From Gammaproteobacteria bacterium (GTDB taxonomy: Bacteria; Pseudomonadota; Gammaproteobacteria; SZUA-152), in NCBI GenBank assembly GCA_032250735.1, contig JAVVEP010000006.1:62001-126000 (forward strand): DNA of 64,000 bases, given 5' to 3'. The number at the start of each line of letters is the position of its first letter. Position 1 is the stretch's first letter. Under the pieces are notes generated by a model, which was not told the origin of the DNA, made no database searches, and worked only from the letters and a program-made list of their open reading frames with translations. Of the stretch, positions 56,844 through 64,000 are shown piece by piece. The position numbers and the translations under genes were made by a program.

Positions 56844-57449
56844 GTGACACGTTTCAATCAGATGGCAATTGTTGTACTGGTCCTGTTGCTTGCGGGTTGT
56901 GCCGCGACCGGACCGGGTGGCGGCACAGACAGACCGGCAGCGGAGGCGGTTCAGCCCAAGGTGGATCCGAAGATAACAACGGCCTATGAACTGGCCTTGT
57001 CGGCGATGCAGGACGGCAATACGGCACAGGCGGAGTCGGCGTTGCGTCAGTTGGCAGAGGCATATCCGGATTTTTCCGGCCCGCACGCGAATCTGGGCAT
57101 CCTGTATTTTCGTGACAACAAGCTTGAACAGGCAAAGTCAGAGTTTCACGCCGCGCTCAAAATCAACCCGCAGAATGTCGTCAGCCTGAATCATCTGGGG
57201 ATCATTAGTCGTGGCGAAGGCAAGTTTAAGGAGGCCCATGACTACTATGAAAAGGCCTTGCAGATCGATCCCGAATACGCTTATGCTCATCTCAACTTCG
57301 GCATTTTGCTTGAGCTGTATATGGGCAAGCTGACGGAAGCGCTGGGGCATTATGAGCGCTATCAGGAGCTGATTAAGGCCGAAGGCAAAGAAGAAGATGC
57401 AGAAGTGGGCAAATGGATAGTCGATTTGGGCCGCAGGGCCAAAAAATGA
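56844..57449 (+). CDS. Small TPR lipoprotein of the TolQR-like cluster
   Basis: GTG start; 201 residues with lipobox L-L-L-A-G-C near residue 19, a Pro/Gly-rich linker and about three TPRs (e.g. P-H-A-N-L-G-I-L-Y-F-R-D-N-K-L-E-Q-A, H-L-N-F-G-I-L-L-E-L-Y). It may be related to the GltE/AglT type. The stop overlaps the next ATG by ATGA. Confidence 0.85.
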   Translation: MTRFNQMAIVVLVLLLAGCAATGPGGGTDRPAAEAVQPKVDPKITTAYELALSAMQDGNTAQAESALRQLAEAYPDFSGPHANLGILYFRDNKLEQAKSEFHAALKINPQNVVSLNHLGIISRGEGKFKEAHDYYEKALQIDPEYAYAHLNFGILLELYMGKLTEALGHYERYQELIKAEGKEEDAEVGKWIVDLGRRAKK

Positions 57450-57727
57450 TGCGCTGTCTGATTTTCACCTTGGCGACGCTGCTTGTTGTGATCGCCACGC
57501 CGGCGTTAGCGGCGGATCGGATTGAGCTGGATGCTACCGCTATTCAGGGTAGTCGTGAGTTGCCAAAGGTTTTATATATCGTTCCGTGGAAAAGTTCGCG
57601 TCTGGGTTCGTTGTCGAGTGCCGCGGGCAGTAGTTCGCTGGATACTTCGTGGGAAGTCCTGGACAGGGATGTTTTTCGGCGTCAGGTCGAATATTATGGG
57701 ATGCTCTATGGCAGTAGTGCCAAATAG
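57446..57727 (+). CDS. Small secreted protein of the TolQR-like cluster (93 aa)
   Basis: A signal peptide (L-A-T-L-L-V-V-I-A-T-P-A-L-A-A) leaves a mature protein of about 70 residues. It contains E-L-P-K-V-L-Y-I-V-P-W-K and F-R-R-Q-V-E-Y-Y-G-M-L-Y. No family is recognised. The coupled start and position inside the operon argue it is real and belongs to the same system. Confidence 0.75.
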   Translation: MMRCLIFTLATLLVVIATPALAADRIELDATAIQGSRELPKVLYIVPWKSSRLGSLSSAAGSSSLDTSWEVLDRDVFRRQVEYYGMLYGSSAK

Positions 57728-57961
57728 ACGGTTTGCCGACGTTTTCACTGTACGGATGTTGAATTATTTTCCTCGTTTTTGTCGATAGCGTTCAAGAATC
57801 TCACCGGATGGTCGCCTAATGTTTCGTTATCGGGCGGTCGTAAACTGCGGGCGTTGTGAACTGCATCAACTACCGAGAGGCCTGTTTTGTGGCATGGTGT
57901 GCGGTATTGTTTAAAAAGCAAACAGCACGATGATGGCATGTGTGAAGTTAAGGAGAAGGGT

Positions 57962-58618
57962 ATGGAAATCGTTAACGCGATCGTAAAATTTTTTCAGGAG
58001 GGTGGGATGTTTATGTATCCCATCATGTTCGTGTTTGCGTTGGGCGTGGCAATTGCGGTGGAACGGTATCTTTATTTGAGCCTTGCGAAACAGAGCAATC
58101 GCAGCATGTGGGATAAGCTGACACCGCTGGTGAAAGCCAACAACTACGATCAGGCGCTGGCGCTCAGTAGCCGTTCCAAATCGGAAGTGGGTAAGATTCT
58201 ATCCTATGGCCTGAGCCGGCTGCGCATGACCAGGCAACGTGATGATATCGAGATTGCGATGGAAGAAGGTTTGATGGAAGTGATCCCGCGCCTTGAAAAA
58301 CGCACGCATTATCTGGCGACCTTCGCGAACATTGCCACCTTGCTGGGTTTGCTGGGTACGATTATCGGTCTGATCCAGGCCTTTACCGCGGTGGCAAATG
58401 CCAACCCGGCCGACAAGGCCGATCTGCTTTCCGCCAGTATTTCCGTGGCCATGAACACCACCGCCTTTGGTCTGATGGCGGCGATCCCGTTGCTGCTGAT
58501 GTTTACTGTCCTGCAAACCAAAACCACTGAGATTGTGGATAGCATGGAAATGGCGACGGTGAAGTTTTTGAACTCGATCACCGAGTACAGTAAAGACACC
58601 GCCCGTAGCGCAGAATAA
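57962..58618 (+). CDS. MotA/TolQ/ExbB-type proton channel protein (AglR-like)
   Basis: The 218-residue protein starts at the ATG after AAGGAGAAGGGT. It has three membrane segments (about 15-35, 130-150, 170-190). The core L-L-G-L-L-G-T-I-I-G-L-I-Q-A-F and the A-M-N-T-T-A-F-G-L segment are typical of TolQ/ExbB/MotA, which form a pentamer around TolR/ExbD-type rods to use proton motive force. A 234-bp gap separates it from the preceding gene and could hold a second promoter. Confidence 0.93.
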   Translation: MEIVNAIVKFFQEGGMFMYPIMFVFALGVAIAVERYLYLSLAKQSNRSMWDKLTPLVKANNYDQALALSSRSKSEVGKILSYGLSRLRMTRQRDDIEIAMEEGLMEVIPRLEKRTHYLATFANIATLLGLLGTIIGLIQAFTAVANANPADKADLLSASISVAMNTTAFGLMAAIPLLLMFTVLQTKTTEIVDSMEMATVKFLNSITEYSKDTARSAE

Positions 58619-58633
58619 GCGGGAATATTTCGT

Positions 58634-59128
58634 ATGTCGGTAAGAGCCCGTGTCAGACGCGCGCATCGTGATGCGCCGGAACTCAATATCACTGCCTTCA
58701 TGAATCTGATGGTGGTGCTGGTGCCGTTCCTGCTACTTTCCGCGGTGTTTACGCAGCTCAGCATTCTGGAACTCAATCTCCCGCCGGATACAAACTCACA
58801 GGCCGATCAGGATCAAAACAAGGTGCGTAACTTTGAAGTGATCGTGCGCAAGGATAAGCTGGTTGTGGCAGATAACATCGGTGGCATCCTGAAGGTGATT
58901 GAAAACACCGGTGGTAATTATGATTTTGCCGCACTGTCCGATTTTTTGATCAAATTAAAGCTGCGCTTCCCCGAGAAGCAGAATATCAGTATCTTGCTGG
59001 AGCCCAGCATTGAATATGAATTATTAGTCAAGGCGATGGATACGGTGCGCGAGGTCAGTGTGGTTGAGGCGGCATCGGTTGTGAAAAAAGAGCTGTTTCC
59101 CCTGATCGCCATTGGTGATGCCCCGTGA
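58634..59128 (+). CDS. TolR/ExbD-like protein lacking the membrane aspartate
   Basis: The 164-residue protein has one N-terminal membrane helix and a periplasmic domain with I-S-I-L-L-E-P-S-I-E-Y. In TolR/ExbD the helix carries a proton-carrying Asp; here the equivalent position in I-T-A-F-M-N-L-M-V-V-L is Asn24. It is followed by an ATGA-like overlap with a second TolR-like gene that does keep the Asp. Confidence 0.88.
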   Translation: MSVRARVRRAHRDAPELNITAFMNLMVVLVPFLLLSAVFTQLSILELNLPPDTNSQADQDQNKVRNFEVIVRKDKLVVADNIGGILKVIENTGGNYDFAALSDFLIKLKLRFPEKQNISILLEPSIEYELLVKAMDTVREVSVVEAASVVKKELFPLIAIGDAP

Positions 59129-59637
59129 AAGTATCACGTCGCGCAAAACGCATGACGCGTCATCATGCGCGAACCAAACGCAGCGCCAGTTTAAACATGG
59201 TCTCCCTGATGGATATCTTTACTATCCTGGTGTTTTTCCTGTTGGTGAGTTCATCTTCGGTGCAGGATCTGCCGAATGCAAAGCAGGTCCAGCTGCCTGA
59301 GTCCGTTTCTGACCAGTTGCCCAAAGAGACGATTGTCATCGTTGTGGGAAAGAACGATATCGTTGTGCAGGGAAGAAGGGTTGCCTCGATTTCCGATGTG
59401 ATGCGTGGTGGTGAGGACGATCAGGAAATCGAGCCGCTGAAGGCAGAGCTGTTGCACCTGGCGGGTCGCAAGGTGCGCCAGACAACGCCGGACGGAAAAC
59501 CCATTTTGCGTGAAGTAACGATCATGGGCGACAAAAATATTCCCTTCTCCCTGCTCAAGAAGATTATGTTGACCTGCACCAAGGCGAGTTATACCAATAT
59601 TTCACTGGCCGTCCTGCATAAACGGCAAGAAGGGTAG
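59125..59637 (+). CDS. TolR/ExbD-like protein with intact membrane aspartate
   Basis: GTG start overlapping the previous gene; 170 residues. Basic N-terminus, then V-S-L-M-D-I-F-T-I-L-V-F-F-L-L with Asp30 in the membrane helix, the residue that couples proton flow in ExbD/TolR. The periplasmic part includes I-V-I-V-V-G-K-N-D-I. Together with the Asn-bearing paralogue it gives the one-TolQ, two-TolR set known from Agl-type motors. Confidence 0.9.
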   Translation: MKVSRRAKRMTRHHARTKRSASLNMVSLMDIFTILVFFLLVSSSSVQDLPNAKQVQLPESVSDQLPKETIVIVVGKNDIVVQGRRVASISDVMRGGEDDQEIEPLKAELLHLAGRKVRQTTPDGKPILREVTIMGDKNIPFSLLKKIMLTCTKASYTNISLAVLHKRQEG

Positions 59638-59644
59638 CGCGACC

Positions 59645-60598
59645 GTGTCTGTACTCGTCTATCGTTCATTTGTACTGCCCTGGACCCGTCTGGAAAACGA
59701 CGAGGGCCGTCTCAAGAAAATCATTATTGTCGTGCTGGCAATCTCATTTGTGTTAAGTGTGGCGATTCCATTTATTCCCGTGCCCAAAGCGGACAGAGAC
59801 AAGGCCGAAGAGCTGCCGCCGCGACTGGCCCAACTGTTGCTGGAAAAGCAAAAACCCAAACCCAAGCCGGTGCCGAAAAAGGTAGAAAAGAAAAAAGAAG
59901 AGAAGAAGGAAGAAAAGAAGGAAGAGAAAAAGAAAGAGGAAGAAAAGCCCAAAGAGAAGGTCGAGGAGAAACCCAAGGTCGATCGCGTCGCAGAGGCACG
60001 CAAGAAGGCCGCCTCATCCGGTCTGCTGGCATTTTCTGACGAACTGGCGGATCTGCGCGACAAGCCGGTGACCGACAAGCTGAACAAGAGCCAGCCGCTG
60101 GCCAAGGGCGCCACCGCCGCCAACGTGAAGAAGCGCAATATTCTGACCTCCGGCACCGCCAGCAGCGGCGGTATTGATACCTCAAACCTGAGCAGCGGGG
60201 TGGGTCGGAGTTCGCTCGCCGGTCGTGAAACAACGCATGTTGAGAGCCCGGTCGATATGGTGGCGAAGGCGGGGCCACAGGTCACGGGTGAGAGCGGGTC
60301 AGGCAAACCGTCACGTACCTTTGAAGAGGTCACCCTGGTTTTCGACCGGAACAAGGGCGCCATCTTTTCACTCTACAGCCGTGCCCTGCGTAAAGATCCC
60401 ACCCTACAGGGCAAGGTGGTTCTGGAGATTACCATTGCCGCATCGGGGCAGGTGACCTCATGCACCCTGGTATCCAGCGAACTTAATAATGAAGACCTGG
60501 AAAGAAAGCTGGTTGCCAGGGTCAAGTTGCTGAACTTCGGTGCCCGCGATGTCGAAGAAATGATCGTCACCTACCCGATCGATTTCCTGCCCAGTTAA
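59645..60598 (+). CDS. TonB-like protein with AgmX/PglI-type C-terminal domain
   Basis: The 317-residue product has a single membrane helix at about residues 24-44 and a long Lys/Glu/Pro segment (about 72-118, K-P-K-P-V-P-K-K-V-E-K-K-K-E) that would span the periplasm. The C-terminal TonB-like domain has R-K-D-P-T-L-Q-G-K-V-V-L-E-I-T-I-A-A-S-G-Q-V. The Y-S-R-A-L-R-K-D-P pattern is that of the AgmX/PglI family from gliding clusters. It is the last gene of the cluster. Confidence 0.88.
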   Translation: MSVLVYRSFVLPWTRLENDEGRLKKIIIVVLAISFVLSVAIPFIPVPKADRDKAEELPPRLAQLLLEKQKPKPKPVPKKVEKKKEEKKEEKKEEKKKEEEKPKEKVEEKPKVDRVAEARKKAASSGLLAFSDELADLRDKPVTDKLNKSQPLAKGATAANVKKRNILTSGTASSGGIDTSNLSSGVGRSSLAGRETTHVESPVDMVAKAGPQVTGESGSGKPSRTFEEVTLVFDRNKGAIFSLYSRALRKDPTLQGKVVLEITIAASGQVTSCTLVSSELNNEDLERKLVARVKLLNFGARDVEEMIVTYPIDFLPS

Positions 60599-60634
60599 GC
60601 CCCACCACGGAATCCTGCTCCAGGTCTCACGGCC

Positions 60635-60797
60635 TAGGAGGCTGTCGGATTTAGGATGAATTGGCTGCGGAAGCGGGAGAGCGGCCCACTATCCCCAATT
60701 TTTCGTTACGTAGAACCACTATGCGCCTCAACATCGGAAATAGTGTGCTCACTCTCCTACTCCCTCGCTACAATCCACCTAAACCGGCAGCCTCCTA
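60635..60797. mobile_element. Family B palindromic element, copy 2 (159 bp plus TA flanks)
   Basis: GGAGGCTGTCGGATTTAGG and CCTAAACCGGCAGCCTCC bound the element at 60637-60795, with TA on each side. Its left 70 bases match the complement of the copy after ychF; the remaining ~80 bases are extra and might be a remnant of a parent insertion sequence. It is inverted relative to that copy. Confidence 0.8.
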
Positions 60798-61059
60798 GCA
60801 ATTCCCTGGCCTGTTACAACGCCCTCTCGGTTAATCCCTGCGACCCTGCCGTAGAACATGGCAGTGCTCATCCGTTGGCTGGCGCGCTTTTGAAAGTTTG
60901 CGACTAGCGGGTGTTGGCACCCTTTTCAGGGGCGGATGATGACTGAATCTGGCAATGGGTGAGGGCGGTACGGGTCGTGGAGATGTGCAAGGCTGACGTA
61001 CTGCGGGGCGAGATTGCCGGACATCAACATCGAAAAAAGTACCGAACTAAAGTACCGGA
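60798..61059. other. Intergenic stretch with no feature seen
   Basis: Between the family B element and the small rod-like gene I see neither a convincing ORF nor a hairpin. Confidence 0.4.
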
Positions 61060-61287
61060 TCAGGCAGTGACATCCAGCAGGCTGCCGAGGATATCATGCA
61101 CGCTTTCCACAACCTTGGCCGATGCCTGAATCTGCAGGCTGTCCAGTTTGGTATTGACCAGGGCAGAGGCGACATCCGTATTCTGATTGCTGCCGACCGC
61201 CTGAGCGACGGCGGAGGCATCGCGGCGCAAATGGCCAAGGCCTAGATGGATGCCGTTAATACCGGCGTTGAGGGCGGGAATACTCAT
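61060..61287 (-). CDS. Small protein resembling joined terminal helices of flagellar rod/hook proteins (75 aa)
   Basis: The N-terminal I-P-A-L-N-A-G-I-N-G-I-H-L-G-L resembles the start of flagellar rod and hook proteins. The C-terminal L-Q-I-Q-A-S-A-K-V-V-E-S-V-H-D-I-L-G-S-L-L-D resembles their closing helix, where A-N-A-K-V-I-x-T-x-D-x-M-L is typical. The middle domain is absent. No flagellar genes are near. ATG start at 61287, no strong ribosome-binding site. Similarity is by eye; the function is unknown. Confidence 0.7.
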   Translation of the reverse strand: MSIPALNAGINGIHLGLGHLRRDASAVAQAVGSNQNTDVASALVNTKLDSLQIQASAKVVESVHDILGSLLDVTA

Positions 61288-61447
61288 GATCCTTGGCTCG
61301 CTGCACCTGTTGTTTGGTTAACCTGGATGGACCTGCCTGGAGACAGCCCATTGCTAGCGGCCATCGGGGAATAGCAGGCCTTATCCCCTGTATCGTACAG
61401 CGGCCACCTGGCTTTAGTGGATTTAACCCGGATAGTGAGGCCGAGAT

Positions 61448-62002
61448 TCAGGCGCGATGCCGCCCCGGTTGCCAGAGCACATCAGACTGGCCTGCCTGCT
61501 GGTTCAGATAGCGGGCCACCACAAATAACAGATCCGAGAGCCGGTTGAGATAGTGCAGGGCCGGGTCGGTCACGGCCTCTTCACGGGCCAGGCTGACCGT
61601 ACGCCGCTCGGCCCGACGACACACCGTGCGCGCCAGATGGCAGGCCGCCGCGGCAGGGCTGCCGCCGGGCAGAATAAATTCCTTGAGCGGCTCCAGCCCG
61701 GCGTTGAGTGCATCCAGTGCGTGTTCCAGTCGCGTCACATAGTCCGGCGTCAGTGCCTCGCGTCCCGGGATACAGATCTCACCACCGAGATCAAACAGGT
61801 CGTGCTGGATGCCGGTCATCAGGTCCTGGATTGTGGCGGGGAGTGCGTAGCTGAGCAACATCCCGATGTGACTGTTCAGCTCGTCGATGTCACCGAAGGA
61901 CTCGACACGCAGGCTGTCCTTGGCGGTACGGCTGCCGTCACCCAGCCCGGTGCTGCCATCGTCGCCGGTGCGGGTATAAATTTTAGAAAGTCGATGTCCC
62001 AT
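61448..62002 (-). CDS. Cob(I)alamin adenosyltransferase, PduO type
   Basis: The enzyme transfers adenosine from ATP to cob(I)alamin, giving coenzyme B12. The 184-residue protein has I-Y-T-R-T-G-D-D-G-S-T-G-L, the E-S-F-G-D-I-D-E-L-N-S segment near residue 34, F-I-L-P-G-G and R-R-A-E-R near residue 130, as in PduO/MMAB enzymes. Start backed by CGGAGA. It is divergent from btuF, so uptake and activation genes are neighbours. Confidence 0.95.
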   Translation of the reverse strand: MGHRLSKIYTRTGDDGSTGLGDGSRTAKDSLRVESFGDIDELNSHIGMLLSYALPATIQDLMTGIQHDLFDLGGEICIPGREALTPDYVTRLEHALDALNAGLEPLKEFILPGGSPAAAACHLARTVCRRAERRTVSLAREEAVTDPALHYLNRLSDLLFVVARYLNQQAGQSDVLWQPGRHRA

Positions 62003-62173
62003 GCTGGGTCTCCGTAGAGTTTGGATAGTGACGAGCGGCGTATCACCGCTGGTACGGACAGTCTGTCATAACATCAATCGGTGCAAGGCAAATGGGTTGC
62101 GCACCGGCTGTCAGGCAGTTTTGATATCACGCTATACTGGCGCTGTAAATGATTCCGACCAAAGGTTTTTAAG

Positions 62174-63091
62174 GTGCGCGCGATTTCGGTTATGGTTCTT
62201 CATCTGTGTGGCAGTCTGTGCCTTGCGTTACTGCAAATAGGTAACAGCGTTGCCGCGCCGCTGAGTGTGGTTGACGATGCGGGCCACATCGTCAACCTGG
62301 ATCAACCGGCGCGGCGCATCATCAGTTTGGCGCCGCACGTGACTGAGCTGTTGTATGCGGCGGGTGCCGGTGACCGCATCGTCGGTGTGGCCGAATTCAG
62401 CGATTTCCCCGAGGCGGCGAAAAAGCTGCCGCGGATCGGCACCCATAATGCCTTTGATCTGGAGGCCATACTGGCATCGAAACCGGATCTGGTAATTGCC
62501 TGGGAGAGCGCCACCCCAAAGGCGCTACTGGCAAGGCTGCAGAGCCTGTCGATAGCGGTTTTTTCTAGCGAGCCCCGCCTGCTGGAGGATGTCGCCAGCA
62601 ATCTGCAACGACTGGGCCGACTGGCCGGCACGCTGACCATTGCCAACCGTGCCAGTGCGGCATTTCGCCGGCAGCTAGCCGACCTGCGGGCGCAGTACGG
62701 CAACCACGAACAGGTATCCGTGTTCTATCAGATCTGGCATCAGCCGTTGATGACCATCAATGGCGAGCACATCATCAGTCAGGTGATCGAGCTGTGTGGC
62801 GGACGCAATGTGTTTCACGATCTGCCCGTTCTGGCGCCCAGGATCAGCCTGGAGTCGGTGCTGATGAATGACCCGGAGGTCATCATCGCGGGCAGTTCGG
62901 CAGACCATCACTCGAACTGGAAGGCCGAGTGGTCTCGCTGGCCGCAGCTGCGGGCGGTGAAGAACGGCCACCTGTTTTATATCCATCCGGATATCCTGCA
63001 GAGAAACACGCCGCGTATTTTGCAGGGTGCGGATCTGCTCTGTCGGCAGCTGGCGCAGGTGCGTGCTGCGCGTGATACGGCTCATCAGTGA
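62174..63091 (+). CDS. btuF: Periplasmic cobalamin-binding protein BtuF
   Basis: The 305-residue protein starts at GTG after AAAGG, with a signal peptide ending V-A-A-P. The ABC-substrate-binding fold begins I-I-S-L-A-P-H-V-T-E-L-L-Y-A-A-G-A-G-D-R-I-V-G-V, with D-F-P and I-G-T-H. In the second lobe, Q-V-I-E-L-C-G-G-R-N-V-F and I-S-L-E-S-V-L match BtuF-like proteins. It hands B12 to the BtuCD importer, which is not in the window. Confidence 0.92.
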   Translation: MRAISVMVLHLCGSLCLALLQIGNSVAAPLSVVDDAGHIVNLDQPARRIISLAPHVTELLYAAGAGDRIVGVAEFSDFPEAAKKLPRIGTHNAFDLEAILASKPDLVIAWESATPKALLARLQSLSIAVFSSEPRLLEDVASNLQRLGRLAGTLTIANRASAAFRRQLADLRAQYGNHEQVSVFYQIWHQPLMTINGEHIISQVIELCGGRNVFHDLPVLAPRISLESVLMNDPEVIIAGSSADHHSNWKAEWSRWPQLRAVKNGHLFYIHPDILQRNTPRILQGADLLCRQLAQVRAARDTAHQ

Positions 63092-63108
63092 GCGCCGATT
63101 CATCTGCT

Positions 63109-63894
63109 TTAACTTTCGTGTAACTGGTAACGCACCGGCAGTTGCAACTCCATTGCCTGAAGGCGACCCAGTGTGTCAGGCAGGAAAATCTGTTCCAGCT
63201 TGTTAATGGCATTCACCGCAGAACGATCGAGTAGCGAGTGACCTGAGCTTTTCGCCAGACGCACATTGTGGAGATGACCGGTGATATTGATGTCGAAGGC
63301 GACCATCACCTCACCCTGCCAACCTCTTCTGCGGGCGACAACAGGGTAGCTCAGATAGCGGTTCAGCCGACTTTGTAATTCACCCAAAAGATAGTTGCGT
63401 TGTGTTTGTCGTTGACTGGCAAGTTGTTTGGTTGTCAGTGGTGCTGTGTTGTTTGTTACAGCCGTTGCCGTGGTGACCGGTTCGGTCTGTCGAGGTGTTT
63501 CCTGTAGTCTACGCAGTCGAGGTGGCTCCGCGCCTATCCCCGTTGTTGCTTCGGATTTTTTCTCGGGATGTGTTTTGAATTCGGTGTTACTGGTTGCTGA
63601 AATAGTTGAAACCGTTGATGGCTTTGTGGTCTCTGCTTTGGGTGTTAATTGACGCTCTTTGGTCGAAGGTCTTTCTGGCTGAGTCAAAGGCGCAGCCTTG
63701 TGTGATTGGGGTAGCGCGGGTTGATCTTTCGCGGGCGATAATACCGTGCTGATGATGGTCGCACCGAATCGGCGTTCGCTCAATTGCACGACGGGCTCTG
63801 CTGGAAACAGCAGGCTTACCCCATGCGCCAGTGTCGATAAAACAACGAAGGCGAGCAACAGCCACGACACATTGGGGAAATGTGCCGGGGCCAT
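63109..63894 (-). CDS. tonB: TonB energy transducer
   Basis: The 261-residue protein (start at 63894 with AAGGCGAG upstream; ATG at 63921 possible) has an N-terminal anchor helix, a long Pro/Thr/Lys-rich periplasmic span and a TonB C-terminal domain with Y-P-V-V-A-R-R-R-G-W-Q-G-E-V-M-V-A-F near residue 185. It would power the adjacent outer-membrane receptor. Its stop is 17 bp from the end of btuF. Confidence 0.9.
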   Translation of the reverse strand: MAPAHFPNVSWLLLAFVVLSTLAHGVSLLFPAEPVVQLSERRFGATIISTVLSPAKDQPALPQSHKAAPLTQPERPSTKERQLTPKAETTKPSTVSTISATSNTEFKTHPEKKSEATTGIGAEPPRLRRLQETPRQTEPVTTATAVTNNTAPLTTKQLASQRQTQRNYLLGELQSRLNRYLSYPVVARRRGWQGEVMVAFDINITGHLHNVRLAKSSGHSLLDRSAVNAINKLEQIFLPDTLGRLQAMELQLPVRYQLHES

Positions 63895-63930
63895 TGGCTC
63901 GCCTTGATTGCGGAATTGCATAAGCGGTGT

Positions 63931-64000
63931 TTACAACTCACCCTCGAACGTAATATAAAGCGCGCGTTCGGGCAATGGGTAGTAGGTGTATGGCGGTGTT
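63931..64000 (-). CDS. C-terminal end of a BtuB-like TonB-dependent receptor (partial)
   Basis: On the minus strand, 22 codons enter from the window edge and end at TAA (63931-63933). They read T-P-P-Y-T-Y-Y-P-L-P-E-R-A-L-Y-I-T-F-E-G followed by E-L. The Y-P-L-P-E-R segment and closing strand match the last beta-strand of TonB-dependent receptors. Location beside tonB and btuF makes a cobalamin receptor likely, but the body is outside the window. Confidence 0.65.
   Translation of the reverse strand, partial: TPPYTYYPLPERALYITFEGEL

Noticed and set aside
51753-60598. Standard Tol-Pal operon
   Set aside because: There is no TolA, TolB, Pal or YbgC. There are two TolR-like genes and several TPR proteins, which does not fit Tol-Pal.
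60656-60907. 83-codon ORF across the family B element
   Set aside because: It starts inside the repeat and has no similarity or good start signal.
62041-62173. Cobalamin riboswitch upstream of btuF
   Set aside because: I could not find a B12-box-like GCCACTG or the expected folded core; one may exist upstream of the receptor gene outside the window.

Overview
The window is about 64 kb of chromosome from a GC-rich, free-living, Gram-negative gammaproteobacterium. The gene order lolB-ispE-tRNA-Gln-prs-rplY-pth-ychF at the left end, and algZ-algR beside argH and ampD-ampE further on, is the arrangement known from Pseudomonas and related gammaproteobacteria. The outer-membrane, lipoprotein and TonB genes fit a diderm envelope. 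I cannot name the species; a chemolithotrophic or purple-sulfur-type lineage is only a guess.

Layout. 1-7.1 kb: lipoprotein and isoprenoid genes, PRPP synthesis and translation housekeeping. 7.3-9.7 kb: a small accessory patch after tRNA-Met with two orphan contractile-injection-system genes (inner tube and tube-initiator type), a histone-H1-like DUF2934 protein and several repeats. 9.7-23 kb: potassium uptake (trkH and a half-size trkA), an acetate kinase/phosphoketolase pair, corA, marC, glycogen phosphorylase, tmcA and msrA. 23-32.6 kb: small unknown proteins, an AGCS symporter, a PagL-like deacylase, signalling proteins, trmO and an arsM/arsR unit. 32.7-43 kb: rep, a thioredoxin-like protein, algZR, argH, a DUF3187 protein, and rhlE and dbpA in convergent orientation. 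43-51.5 kb: an ABC-F protein, a Cache protein, an LpxR-like deacylase, ampDE, a glutaredoxin-like protein, and a GGDEF protein with a pentapeptide-repeat protein. 51.7-60.6 kb: nine co-directional genes that look like a TolQR-energised, TPR-rich envelope machine related to the myxobacterial Agl/Glt motor. 61-64 kb: cobalamin uptake and activation (PduO-type adenosyltransferase, btuF, tonB and the end of a btuB-like receptor).

The two most unusual things are these. First, two families of small non-autonomous transposon-like palindromic elements often sit exactly on stop codons. Family A (248 bp, or 177 bp when internally deleted) has 14-bp GAGCCTGTGAAAAA ends and a 3-bp TGA direct repeat, so insertion into a TGA stop regenerates it. 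Family B has GGAGGCTGTCGG ends and TA flanks, and it builds the TAG stop of ychF. A decayed family A end appears to encode the signal peptide of the DUF3187 protein. Second, the Agl/Glt-like cluster has two TolR-like subunits, one of which carries Asn in place of the membrane Asp that normally conducts protons. Other points of interest are the orphan CIS tube pair, a probably leaderless arsR transcript, and a 75-residue protein resembling only the terminal helices of flagellar rod/hook proteins.
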